A stretch of 33,019 bases of DNA from a virus: the IMG/VR virus record IMGVR_UViG_3300035698_006160, positions 1-33,019 of that record. One strand, 5' to 3'. The position numbers were made by a program, and so were the translations under genes. Shown here one piece after another: positions 6,409 through 14,039 of the stretch (position 1 is the first letter of the stretch; the number at the start of each line of letters is the position of its first letter). The notes beneath the pieces were generated by a model. It saw only the letters and a program-made list of their open reading frames with translations, was not told where the DNA came from and did not search any database.

Positions 6409-7801
6409 ATTTCACAACGCTGGGGCCACGTATCGTGAACGGCTCTTCATGGCCGGCAACCAGCTGGGCAAGACATTCTCTGGTGGCCAAGAGGTCGCCA
6501 TGCACGCCACTGGCATCTATCCTGACTGGTATGAAGGCCGGCGCTGGGCATATCCCACGGTTGGCTGGGTGTCTGGCATCTCAGGTGAAAGTACCCGCGA
6601 CAATCCACAGCGCATACTCATGGGCCGTGATGAAGACAAAGACAGCGGCAACAACCATGAATGGGGCACTGGCACCATCCCAAAGGATAAGATTCGCAAT
6701 GTGACCATGGCCCGCAATGTGCCAGAGCTGGTTGACACCATCAGGGTCAGGCACATCTCTGGTGGCACCAGCATCATCAAATTCAAGTCATATGAGAAGG
6801 GCGCCAGCAAGTGGCAGGGTGATACGCTGCATTATATCTGGTTTGATGAAGAGCCACCCATGGATGTCTACAGTGAAGGGCTGACCCGTACCAATGCCAC
6901 CAATGGCATTGTCTTTGTCACATTCACCCCGCTGAAGGGCATGTCACAGGTGGTCAACAGATACCTGGTTGATGAGGATGAAGGCAAAAAGTACCGCTGT
7001 GTGATCAACATGACTATTCAGGACGTGGCCCACTACACCGAAGAGCAAAAGGTCATGATCATTGCGTCATACCCAGCTCATGAGCGGAAGGCACGCGCCA
7101 GAGGCCTGCCTATCATGGGCAGTGGTATGGTCTTTCCTGTGGCTGATGAGGTCATCACGGTTGAGCCCTATGTGCTGCCCCATACCACCCGCTATCTGGG
7201 GTGCATGGACTTTGGCTGGAATCACCCGGCCGGCTTTGCCAAGCTGGGCTATGACCCAGACACAGATCAGGTGATTGTCACTAATACCTACAAGCGCAGT
7301 GAGACCTTGATACCAATGCACGTGTCAGCGGTGAAGCCCTGGGGCTGGCCCGCACGTGATGGTGACAAGGGTATGAATTGGGTATGGCCCCATGATGGCT
7401 ACCAGCATGACAAGCAGTCAGGCGTGGCAACCGCGGTGGCCTTCAGAGATGCTGGCTTGAACATGATGGCAGGTCACGCCACCTGGCCAGATGTGAGAGA
7501 CCCAAAAACAGGCAAGATGGTCAGTGGTGGCTATGGCTTTGAAGCTGGTGTCATGGATATGCTGGAACGGATGGAAAGCAACAGATTTAAGGTTTTCAGC
7601 AACTGCACAGAGTTTTTTGATGAAAAGCGCTTCTATCACCGCAAAGATGGCATAGTGGTCAAAAAGAAGGATGACTTGCTATCAGCCATAAGGCAGGGCA
7701 TCATGAGCCTGCGCTTTGCAAAGTTAGACCCCAGGAAGCAACCCCCACGTGACCGCTACAGCAGAACAGGTGGGCCCAAAGGCAGCTGGATGTCAGCATG
7801 A
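6248..7801 (+). CDS. terL: Terminase large subunit
   Basis: The 517-residue protein is a packaging ATPase-nuclease. Walker A is AGNQLGKT (69-76), Walker B is YIWFDEE (196-202), and TFTPLKG (225-231) is the coupling motif. The nuclease half begins at YLGCMDFGWNHPAG, with acidic D321, and includes WPHDG (D383). ATG 6248 has a GAGGGG site about 8 bases upstream; a TTG directly before it is an alternative. An arginine-, leucine- and glutamate-rich helix precedes the ATPase core, so the long overlap with the small-subunit gene is genuinely double-coding. The motor works at the portal vertex of the empty prohead. Confidence 0.95.
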   Translation: MTSKQNLTEYAEDYRQLKLEELRLSRERLDWLRTNQNYLYHPGRALEPYAKQIKFHNAGATYRERLFMAGNQLGKTFSGGQEVAMHATGIYPDWYEGRRWAYPTVGWVSGISGESTRDNPQRILMGRDEDKDSGNNHEWGTGTIPKDKIRNVTMARNVPELVDTIRVRHISGGTSIIKFKSYEKGASKWQGDTLHYIWFDEEPPMDVYSEGLTRTNATNGIVFVTFTPLKGMSQVVNRYLVDEDEGKKYRCVINMTIQDVAHYTEEQKVMIIASYPAHERKARARGLPIMGSGMVFPVADEVITVEPYVLPHTTRYLGCMDFGWNHPAGFAKLGYDPDTDQVIVTNTYKRSETLIPMHVSAVKPWGWPARDGDKGMNWVWPHDGYQHDKQSGVATAVAFRDAGLNMMAGHATWPDVRDPKTGKMVSGGYGFEAGVMDMLERMESNRFKVFSNCTEFFDEKRFYHRKDGIVVKKKDDLLSAIRQGIMSLRFAKLDPRKQPPRDRYSRTGGPKGSWMSA

Positions 7802-7815
7802 CTGTATCACGTAGA

Positions 7816-7849
7816 AAACTGCTATTTGGCACGGCTGCCACAGCAGTTT
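7816..7849 (+). other. Two-tier hairpin between terL and portal
   Basis: AAACTGCT (7816-7823) pairs perfectly with AGCAGTTT (7842-7849). Inside, TGGCA (7827-7831) pairs with TGCCA (7836-7840) around a CGGC loop. No T-run follows, so it is not a standard terminator. It fills most of the 78-base gap before the portal start and may be an RNA processing or stability element. Confidence 0.45.
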
Positions 7850-7879
7850 GTCATATTCCCCAATCTTGAATGGTAAAGC

Positions 7880-9973
7880 ATGTCTGACCAAACATATGCA
7901 GCAGCGCGTGCCACGGGCATGCCAAAGGATGACGAAACAAGACCCCAGACAGAGCAATTCATGCGCCTGCAAGGGTGGGTGAAGGCAGACAAAGAACACA
8001 CCACAGAGTGGCGAGAAGAAGCCAAGCGTGACTATGACTTCTATGCTGGCGACCAGTGGACAAGTGAAGACAGGAGCCTGCTTGAGAAGCAGCTGCGCCC
8101 TGTCATAACATTCAACCGGATTGGCCCCATTGTTGACAGTGTGGTTGGCACAGAGGTCAACAGCCGGCAGGAAACAACAGCGTTCCCACGTGAGCTGGGT
8201 GACGTGCGGCCGGCAGAGATGCTGACCAGCGCCCTGGCGTACATCCGTGATGACTGTGAAGCTGAAGATGAAGAAACGGATGCTTTCACAGATACGGTGA
8301 TCTGTGGCATGGGCTGGGCAGAGACCAGGCTGTCACAGGACCAAAACCCAGATTTAGACATCATTGAGGAACGTGTGGACCCGCTAGAGATGGGCTGGGA
8401 TTACATGAGCAAGAAGCGGAATTTGCGCGATGCCCGGCGCATCTGGCGTGCCAGGGAGATGTATCAATCTGATGCAGAGGCATTATTTCCCAATGCTGAC
8501 CCATCCATCTTGCATGCTGGCTGGGCCAGTGACCAGCGTGACACCTTGCACGTCAACAAGCCCATCAAATACCTATTCAATGATCAGCGCCAAGATGAGG
8601 TCACCAGATCAGCAGAATCAGTGGTCACCATCGTTGAGATTCAGTGGTGGGAACATGAGACATTCTGGCGCATCAAAGACCCTCAGACAGGTGAGACAGC
8701 CTTCTGGGATGATGCCCAATACAAGAAACTGGTTGAGCGGCTGCAGCAGGTCTCACCATTGCTGGCAGATCAACTGAAGAAGGGCGCATTGCGCCAGAAG
8801 AAGCGGGTATATAAGCGGGCCTTTCTGGGGTCACAGGTCATTGAAGAGCGTGGCCTGCCGTGCCCTTACAGCTTCAGCTATCATTGCATGACAGCCAAGC
8901 GCAACCGCAACAAAAATACATGGTATGGCATGGTCAGGGCCATGCGTGACCCACAAATGTGGGCAAACAAATGGATGAGCCAGACGCTGAACATTCTCAA
9001 TAGTAATAATGGCGGCTTGATGGCTGAGAAAGAAGCCTTTGAGAACTGGCGTGACGTTGAGCAGAACTGGAACAATCCGGCCTATATCGCCTGGATGGGT
9101 GAGGGTGGCGTCAACAAGGTCAAGGAGCGTGAGCCCAACCAGATGCCCACTGGTATCAATCAGTTGCTACAGTTTGCTGTCAGCTCCATCAGAGATGTCA
9201 CAGGGGTCAACATTGAGCTGCTGGGCATGGCTGACCGTGACCAGGCAGCCAGCCTAGAACACCAGCGCCAAAAAGCAGGCATCACCATCTTGGCCACACT
9301 GTTTGACAGCCTGCGTTTGTTCCGAAAAACCCAAGGAAAGTGCGCCCTGTATATGATACAGAAGCACATCTCTGATGGTCGCCTGATACGCATTTTAGGG
9401 GATGCCGGCAAGCCAAAGTATATGCCGCTGCTGCAAGACCCCAACGTGATTGAATATGACATCATAGTTGATGACAGCCCCAGCTCACCAAACCAGAAAG
9501 AGCAGGTCTGGGGCATGCTGGTGCGCATGATGCCATTCCTGCAGCAAGCGCCGCTGCCAGGTGACGTCTGGGCAGAGCTGGTGCGCTACAGCCCATTGCC
9601 TGGTGCCCTGGCTGAGAAGATAGCCGGCGCACTCAATGTGCCGCCTGATCAAGCACAAGAGGCTATGGCACAGAAGATGCAGCAGCTGACTGTTCAAATG
9701 GCAGAAGCGCAGATTGGTGAAATTGAAAGCGCTGCCAAGGAAAGTGAAGCTGATGTCATCGCCAAGACATCAAAGGCTGCTCTTGATCGCGCCAAGGCAA
9801 GCGCAACAGCCACCACATCACAGGCAGATGCTCTGCTGAAGATGGCCAATGCTGCCAGCACTGCAGCACCCTTGATGTCTTCATTGATGGGGCCACCAGA
9901 ACCACCAGCAATGGCAATGGCCGGGCCAATGGGTATGCCACCCATGCCACCCGGTGGGATACCCGGGCTCTGA
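7880..9973 (+). CDS. P22-like portal protein
   Basis: At 697 residues this is close to the 725 of the P22 portal. The N-terminal third carries typical features: a WREEAKRDYDFYAGDQW segment, LRPVITFNRIGPIVDSVVGTEVNSRQ, then alternating strands and helices. The long C-terminal part (about 590-697) is Ala, Gln and Met rich and probably forms the helical barrel, ending in a Met/Pro/Gly tail. The dodecameric portal is the DNA entry and exit pore and the site of terminase and adaptor docking. ATG 7880 has only a weak ribosome site. The stop overlaps the next ATG as TGATG. Confidence 0.88.
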   Translation: MSDQTYAAARATGMPKDDETRPQTEQFMRLQGWVKADKEHTTEWREEAKRDYDFYAGDQWTSEDRSLLEKQLRPVITFNRIGPIVDSVVGTEVNSRQETTAFPRELGDVRPAEMLTSALAYIRDDCEAEDEETDAFTDTVICGMGWAETRLSQDQNPDLDIIEERVDPLEMGWDYMSKKRNLRDARRIWRAREMYQSDAEALFPNADPSILHAGWASDQRDTLHVNKPIKYLFNDQRQDEVTRSAESVVTIVEIQWWEHETFWRIKDPQTGETAFWDDAQYKKLVERLQQVSPLLADQLKKGALRQKKRVYKRAFLGSQVIEERGLPCPYSFSYHCMTAKRNRNKNTWYGMVRAMRDPQMWANKWMSQTLNILNSNNGGLMAEKEAFENWRDVEQNWNNPAYIAWMGEGGVNKVKEREPNQMPTGINQLLQFAVSSIRDVTGVNIELLGMADRDQAASLEHQRQKAGITILATLFDSLRLFRKTQGKCALYMIQKHISDGRLIRILGDAGKPKYMPLLQDPNVIEYDIIVDDSPSSPNQKEQVWGMLVRMMPFLQQAPLPGDVWAELVRYSPLPGALAEKIAGALNVPPDQAQEAMAQKMQQLTVQMAEAQIGEIESAAKESEADVIAKTSKAALDRAKASATATTSQADALLKMANAASTAAPLMSSLMGPPEPPAMAMAGPMGMPPMPPGGIPGL

Positions 9974-10227
9974 TGTCTGAGGAAGTGGCCACAATAACGG
10001 TGGAAGAGTACACAGCGGCTGGCGTTGAGCTGGGCCAGATTGGTGGGTGGGCTGAGAAGCTGGCCCCATTGCTGATTGAGAAGGGCGTGCCTGAAGAGAA
10101 GACAGTGCCCAATGAATTTGAGTGCACCATGACCCAGCTGAAGAGTGGGTCTGTGCAGTTTGTATTTGGCGAGAAGATAGAGCCAATGAGTGACCCACAA
10201 GGCCCGGTGGCTTTAGCTGTGGGTTAG
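9973..10227 (+). CDS. Small hypothetical protein (84 aa)
   Basis: An acidic 84-residue protein starting at ATG 9973 within the portal stop (TGATG). It has helix-forming segments (VEEYTAAGVELGQIGGWAEKL) and a beta-like end (SGSVQFVFGEKIEPM). It lies between portal and an acidic head-region protein, so a small head or assembly factor is possible. No family recognised. Confidence 0.6.
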   Translation: MSEEVATITVEEYTAAGVELGQIGGWAEKLAPLLIEKGVPEEKTVPNEFECTMTQLKSGSVQFVFGEKIEPMSDPQGPVALAVG

Positions 10228-10257
10228 TGTTCCACGTGAAAAAAATGGAGGCCAGAC

Positions 10258-10806
10258 ATGGCACAGACTAAGGCAGCGAAAGCTGCAGCAGAAAAGAAAG
10301 CCACGGCAGCAGCAGACGCTGAAGCCACGGCAGCAGAAGAAGCCCAGGGCGGTGAGCCTGATGGCAGTGATGAATCTGATGACATTCAGGGCATGATGGA
10401 TGGTGCAGCGGCAGACAGAACTGACCCAGCGCCCACTCAAGATCCTGACCCAGAAACAGTTGACCCAGAGCCAACACCAAAGCCAGAAGATGATGGTGTT
10501 GACCAGGCAGCGCTTGAGCACCAGGCAGACATTGAGCTGGCTGCTAAGATTTACGCTGAAGAAGCAGATGGCCCCATGGGCGCCCGCTATCGCATGATGT
10601 GCCTTGAGATGGCAGCGCGTGATGGTGGCAGCTCTGCTCAAGTCATTGGCCGGGCTGTACGCAATGTGCAGTTATACCAGCCATTCATCTTTGCGGGACA
10701 GGCCCGCATGGGTACGATTGACAAGAAAAGCAGCGGCTTGCTGCCAAAGTCAACGCGCCGGCAAGAGCCAGCAGCTGCTGCTGACAAGGCTGCGCCTGTA
10801 GAATAG
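10258..10806 (+). CDS. Acidic low-complexity head-region protein (182 aa)
   Basis: The N-terminal 40 residues are Ala/Lys/Glu rich, and residues 35-85 are very acidic and Pro-rich (many Asp, Glu and Pro). A folded helical part follows (about 90-150) with ADIELAAKIYAEEADGP, and the tail is again Ala and charge rich. A strong GGAGG site precedes ATG 10258. Its place between portal and scaffold suggests a head assembly or accessory role, but nothing in the sequence proves it. The composition resembles the next gene product. Confidence 0.65.
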   Translation: MAQTKAAKAAAEKKATAAADAEATAAEEAQGGEPDGSDESDDIQGMMDGAAADRTDPAPTQDPDPETVDPEPTPKPEDDGVDQAALEHQADIELAAKIYAEEADGPMGARYRMMCLEMAARDGGSSAQVIGRAVRNVQLYQPFIFAGQARMGTIDKKSSGLLPKSTRRQEPAAAADKAAPVE

Positions 10807-10832
10807 AACGACGGTAAAAGACTGAATAACCA

Positions 10833-10858
10833 GGGGGTGTCTGTGGCAGGCATCCCCC
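10833..10858 (+). other. Stable hairpin upstream of the scaffold gene
   Basis: GGGGG (10833-10837) and TGTCTG (10838-10843) pair with CAGGCA (10847-10852) and CCCCC (10854-10858). There is one bulged T and a 3-base loop, giving 11 base pairs including one G-T wobble. Only AATTT follows, so termination is weak at best. It may act as an attenuator or an mRNA stabiliser before the abundantly needed scaffold and capsid genes. Confidence 0.45.
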
Positions 10859-10877
10859 AATTTCAAGGTGGCAACCA

Positions 10878-11957
10878 ATGAGTGATACAACAAGCGATAT
10901 GCCGGCAATCAGCGATGCTGACCAGGCAATTCTCAATGCTGATGAGCAGGGCAAACTGGTGGACCCAAGCCATGCAGAGCAGCGTGACCGCACATATGAT
11001 GACGTAGACCCGAATCCAGCAGCGCCAGAGCCTGCGCCAGCGCCAGCAGAGCCTGACCCGGCACCAGCTGATGATTCTGCAGACCCGGCGCCAGCGCCAG
11101 ATGTAGCCCCAGAGCCTGGGCAGATGACGATTAAAGACCCCAAGACAGGCAAAGACGTGGCAGTCATGCCTGTCAGCGCTGCTATTGCAGAGCGCAAACG
11201 CCTGCAAGATCAGATCACAGACCGTGACAAGCTGATGGAGACCGGCAACAGCCGGCTTGAACGGCTAGCAGCAGCGCTTGAAAACAAAGACAAGCCCCAG
11301 GGTGGTGAGCCAGAGACGGAACCCGAAACCAACCCGCATGACTTTCAAACCAGCCCGGTGGAACACCTGGCCTGGGAGAACGCACAGCTGCGTGCGTCTG
11401 TTGGCAAGATTGAGCAGAGCGCAGCTGACACTGCCAAGCAGACTGAAGAGCAACAAAAAATCACCGCTGCCACCCAGGTATATGAAGGCTTCCACAATGA
11501 CTATGTGAAGGCCAACCCTGAATACGCTGGGGCGCATGCTCACTTCAGAAAATCGGTTGAGGGTAACGTGCGCACGCTATATCCGCACCTTAATGACCAG
11601 CAGGTGGGCCAGGCTGTTCAAGGTATCGAGTGGGAACAAGTGCAGCAGGCTGCGCAGCTTCAGGTGCACCCATCTGCCTACCTGCACAAGAAAGCCAATG
11701 ACATGGGCTACACGCCGGCCGCGGCTGACCCAAAACCTGATGACACAGCCGCTGCAGCCGCTGCCGCCAAAGCGCCTGGGGCAAAGGCTGATGGTGTTGA
11801 TGCCGCTGTATCTCTGTCTGATGTGGCCGGCACAGCTGGTGCTGGTGGTATGACAATGGAAAAACTGGTCTCCCTGTCAGATGAGCAATTCAACATATTC
11901 CTGCAAAGTGATGGTGGTGAGGCCACCTGGCAGCGCTTGATGGGTGGCAACGCTTGA
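10878..11957 (+). CDS. Probable capsid scaffolding protein
   Basis: The 359-residue protein directly precedes the capsid gene, the standard place for a scaffold. Residues 45-85 are a repetitive Pro/Ala/Glu/Asp stretch. Residues 115-200 are helical and coiled-coil-like (ERKRLQDQITDRDKLMETGN, SVGKIEQSAADTAKQTEEQQK). A second Ala-rich linker lies at about 285-300. The end, MEKLVSLSDEQFNIFLQ, is a short helix that could contact the coat protein, as in other scaffolds. The overall charge is acidic. Assignment rests on position and composition; sequence similarity is not obvious to me. Confidence 0.65.
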   Translation: MSDTTSDMPAISDADQAILNADEQGKLVDPSHAEQRDRTYDDVDPNPAAPEPAPAPAEPDPAPADDSADPAPAPDVAPEPGQMTIKDPKTGKDVAVMPVSAAIAERKRLQDQITDRDKLMETGNSRLERLAAALENKDKPQGGEPETEPETNPHDFQTSPVEHLAWENAQLRASVGKIEQSAADTAKQTEEQQKITAATQVYEGFHNDYVKANPEYAGAHAHFRKSVEGNVRTLYPHLNDQQVGQAVQGIEWEQVQQAAQLQVHPSAYLHKKANDMGYTPAAADPKPDDTAAAAAAAKAPGAKADGVDAAVSLSDVAGTAGAGGMTMEKLVSLSDEQFNIFLQSDGGEATWQRLMGGNA

Positions 11958-11993
11958 TCACGATTGATTGAGCTGATAAATCAAAGAGACTGC

Positions 11994-12077
11994 GCAGCGG
12001 TGGTGATTGGCGAAAGCCATCTCCTTCAGTCCCGCTGCAAAGGGTTGGGCCCAGGGAAACTTGGGCCCTTCTTTTTT
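11994..12077 (+). ncRNA. Candidate structured small RNA ending in a terminator
   Basis: GCAGCGG (11994-12000) pairs perfectly with CCGCTGC (12032-12038). Inside, TGGC (12008-12011) and GCCA (12016-12019) close a GAAA loop, a GNRA tetraloop. The flanks GGTGA and TCTCC extend the stem with a bulge and a mismatch. Nine bases later comes an intrinsic terminator. Such an arrangement could be an attenuator, a 3'-UTR-derived small RNA, or a sensor. I do not recognise a named class. Confidence 0.4.
12047..12077 (+). terminator. Intrinsic terminator between scaffold and capsid genes
   Basis: GGGCCCA (12047-12053) pairs with TGGGCCC (12062-12068), followed by TTCTTTTTT (12069-12077). An alternative fold pairs AAGGG with CCCTT at the base. 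Position and T-run are those of a good rho-independent terminator, so capsid mRNA must come from read-through or from a promoter downstream. Confidence 0.8.
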
Positions 12078-12122
12078 GGCAAAGCCATTGCACTTGACAT
12101 GGCGGACGTATTGCAACACCAT

Positions 12123-12247
12123 CATGGCTCAAAGCCCCTGCCATGGCGTGGGGTGGCTTCGGTCACCCCGCCCATCAGCAGGAAGTCTCGCCAGCTTAAC
12201 TGGCGCTTCGGGGCCCCTACGATACAGGGTGCAGGCTTCGCCAGCCT
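12123..12247 (+). promoter_or_regulatory. Structured 5' leader of the capsid gene
   Basis: Four hairpins follow each other in 125 bases. The strongest is GGGGTGGC (12150-12157) with GTCACCCC (12162-12169) around a TTCG loop, a very stable cUUCGg tetraloop with one G-T pair. CGCCAG/CTGGCG (12189-12205) encloses CTTAA. The leader ends about 70 bases before ATG 12318, whose own ribosome site is weak. It could stabilise the abundant capsid mRNA or control its translation. Confidence 0.45.
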
Positions 12248-12317
12248 CTCTAGGGCGTTTCGTCTGGCCACGCACGGCCGCACATCAAACCTTTTCACTC
12301 TAGCAACGGGAAAACCC

Positions 12318-13385
12318 ATGAGCACAATTGCATATGGTGTCAACCACACGCTTTCAAATAAGGCTTGGGCCAAGCGCCTTGTTGTAGAAACCCTCAAAGA
12401 TGCCTACGTGGGCAAATTCATTGGGAAATCGACCAACAGCCTTATTCAGTACCGGGAAGACCTCAAAAAAGGCAAGGGAGACCGCATCCGTGTTGGTCTT
12501 CGCATGCAACTGACCGGCGATGGCGTGCAAGGTGATGGCACCCTAGAAGGCAATGAAGAAGCGCTTGTCACGTACAGTGATGACATCTTTGTTGATCAAC
12601 TGCGCCACGCGGTGCGGTCAGATGGCAAAATGTCAGAGCAACGTGTGCTCTTCGATGTCCGAACTGAAGCCAAAGATGGCCTGCGTGATTGGAACGCTGA
12701 CCGCTTTGACACCGCTTTCTTCAACCAGATTTGTGGATACACAGTCCAGTCTGATACCCGGTTTACTGGGAATCAGGGTGTGATTGCCACAACGGCATCT
12801 CACAAAATCACCACGGATTCAGGGGCATCTGCAAATGATGAAGACCTGGGCGCTGGTGAAGAGTTTGACCTGACAGTCATTGATGCCTGCGTTGAAAGGG
12901 CCAAAACACTCACCCCAGCCATCCGACCCATCAAGATGGGCAGTGATGAATACTACGTCATGTTTTTGCATCCGTACCAGGTCTATGACCTGCGCACGAA
13001 TACATCAGCAGGCCAGTGGCTGGACATCCAAAAGGCTGCCATGCAAGGCGGTAAAGTAGACAGTAACCCCATATTCTCTGGGGCCCTTGGTGTCTACAAT
13101 GGCGTCATCTTGCATGAAAGCACACGTGTGACACAGGGTGTGAACAGCTCTTCTGGGGCTGCTGTCACCACTGTTCGACGTGCCGCATTCTGCGGGGCTC
13201 AAGCAGCTGCAATCGCGTTTGGAACGGAAGACGCACCTGACACCATGCGGTGGACGGAAGAGCTGTTTGACTATGGCAACCAGCTTGGCGTTTCCTGTGC
13301 CTGCATCTCAGGGCTGAAAAAGCTAGTGTTTGACGGCACTGACTTTGCAGTCGTGGTTGCAAGCACCTACGCTGTAGCACACTAG
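12318..13385 (+). CDS. Major capsid protein (N4-gp56 family)
   Basis: The 355-residue protein matches the N4-gp56 coat family: KFIGKSTNSLIQYREDLKKGKGDRI, LTGDGVQGDGTLEGNEEAL, VDQLRHAVRSDGKMSEQR, DVRTEAKDGLRDWNADRFD, and later YYVMFLHPYQVYDL and WLDIQKAAMQGG. It forms the icosahedral shell with an HK97-type fold. I chose ATG 12318, where family similarity starts (MSTIAYGVNHTLSNKAW). An in-frame extension back to 11964 passes through the structured leader and is rejected. The next gene follows after 11 bases. Confidence 0.92.
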   Translation: MSTIAYGVNHTLSNKAWAKRLVVETLKDAYVGKFIGKSTNSLIQYREDLKKGKGDRIRVGLRMQLTGDGVQGDGTLEGNEEALVTYSDDIFVDQLRHAVRSDGKMSEQRVLFDVRTEAKDGLRDWNADRFDTAFFNQICGYTVQSDTRFTGNQGVIATTASHKITTDSGASANDEDLGAGEEFDLTVIDACVERAKTLTPAIRPIKMGSDEYYVMFLHPYQVYDLRTNTSAGQWLDIQKAAMQGGKVDSNPIFSGALGVYNGVILHESTRVTQGVNSSSGAAVTTVRRAAFCGAQAAAIAFGTEDAPDTMRWTEELFDYGNQLGVSCACISGLKKLVFDGTDFAVVVASTYAVAH

Positions 13386-13396
13386 GGAGGGATGAT

Positions 13397-13780
13397 ATGA
13401 CTGCCGATGCAAGGAAATATCACCAGCGCATGGTCCACTATATCTCTGTGCCTTTTGCCTTCGGTAACGATGGCGAGGTCATTGAGATTGGAGCTGTGCC
13501 AGCTGGCGCAACCGTCCTGAAGCCACTGTCTGGTATCAATGTCGATGAGGCATTTGATGCTGGCACCACCAATGTTGCTGACATTGGCACGCTTGCTAAT
13601 GATGACCTTTATGCCACCAATCTGGCATTGGGCACCATCGCACACGTGCCGCTTGATGAGGCAGTGGCCATGACAGTGAGCGTTGACACCACATTCAACG
13701 TGACTGTTGACCTGACCGGCACTGCCGCAACGGCCGGCAGCGCAGTGGCTGTCATCGCGTATATGCCTGCTGACGACTAA
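13397..13780 (+). CDS. Probable capsid decoration or head-associated protein
   Basis: A 127-residue beta-rich protein right after the coat gene, with a strong GGGAGG site. Alternating hydrophobic strands (YISVPFAFG, EVIEIGAVPAGATVLKPL, VAMTVSVDTTFNVTVDLTG, AVAVIAYMP) and many Gly, Ala and Thr residues recall phage head decoration proteins. It has no Cys. A terminator follows, so coat and this protein form one transcription unit, consistent with similar copy numbers. The assignment is from position and secondary-structure feel. Confidence 0.6.
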   Translation: MTADARKYHQRMVHYISVPFAFGNDGEVIEIGAVPAGATVLKPLSGINVDEAFDAGTTNVADIGTLANDDLYATNLALGTIAHVPLDEAVAMTVSVDTTFNVTVDLTGTAATAGSAVAVIAYMPADD

Positions 13781-13805
13781 GCCGGCATGGTGTAGACTGA
13801 TGTGA

Positions 13806-13838
13806 GGGGTGGCATGCTTCTGTGTGCCGCCCCTTTTT
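13806..13838 (+). terminator. Intrinsic terminator after the capsid unit
   Basis: GGGGTGGCA (13806-13814) pairs with TGCCGCCCC (13825-13833), nine pairs with one T-G wobble, around a 10-base loop, directly followed by TTTTT (13834-13838). This is the best terminator of the late region. Downstream tail genes would depend on partial read-through, giving more coat than tail protein. Confidence 0.85.
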
Positions 13839-13865
13839 CAGATTGAAAAAAAGGCAGGGAAGACT

Positions 13866-14036
13866 ATGAAGAACCACAATGGCGAGATGAACCGCGGTGG
13901 CAGCAAAGGCCCCAGCGGTGGCAAATCCACCACGATCAACCCAGCACCAGGTGGCAACAAGGTGAGCACATCCAAGAGTGATGCATCGCCGGCAACCAGC
14001 CGCACATCACCCCCAGCTCAAGGCAAGGGGAACTAG
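13866..14036 (+). CDS. Small disordered Gly/Ser/Lys-rich protein (56 aa)
   Basis: ATG 13866 follows a CAGGGAAG site and gives 56 residues almost wholly Gly, Ser, Thr, Lys, Asn and Pro, with no hydrophobic core. An upstream GTG in frame (13809) would make translation start inside the terminator hairpin and is rejected. The protein must be disordered. It lies just before the adaptor gene; a minor head protein or linker is possible. Function unknown. Confidence 0.6.
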   Translation: MKNHNGEMNRGGSKGPSGGKSTTINPAPGGNKVSTSKSDASPATSRTSPPAQGKGN

Positions 14037-14039
14037 CCA

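Larger units (their letters stand above)
11958..12317 (+). other. 360-base structured non-coding region before the capsid gene
   Basis: This is the longest gene-free stretch. It holds, in order: TTGATT/AATCAA (11964-11969, 11979-11984); a closed element from 11994 to 12038; a terminator at 12047-12077; CATGGC/GCCATG (12123-12128, 12140-12145); a UUCG-capped hairpin (12150-12169); CGCCAG/CTGGCG (12189-12194, 12200-12205); and AGGCT/AGCCT (12233-12237, 12243-12247). The capsid frame is open through it without a stop, but the translated residues look non-coding and have no resemblance to capsid sequence. I see no convincing sigma70 promoter; a TTGACA at 12094-12099 has no good -10. Confidence 0.6.

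Noticed and set aside
8132-8161. GTTGAC and GTCAAC half-sites within the portal gene, resembling the control-region dyad
   Set aside because: The spacing (18 bases) differs from both operators, and the bases are explained by codons. It is probably chance.
10685-11197. Minus-strand frame rich in Ser, Gly and Ala
   Set aside because: It is the mirror of the Pro/Ala/Asp repeats in the scaffold gene.
12094-12122. TTGACA as -35 of a capsid promoter
   Set aside because: No -10 better than three of six matches is found at 16-18 bases.
11964-12317. In-frame N-terminal extension of the capsid protein (118 residues)
   Set aside because: The frame has no stop, but it runs through the terminator and hairpins, encodes no coat-like sequence, and family similarity begins at ATG 12318.
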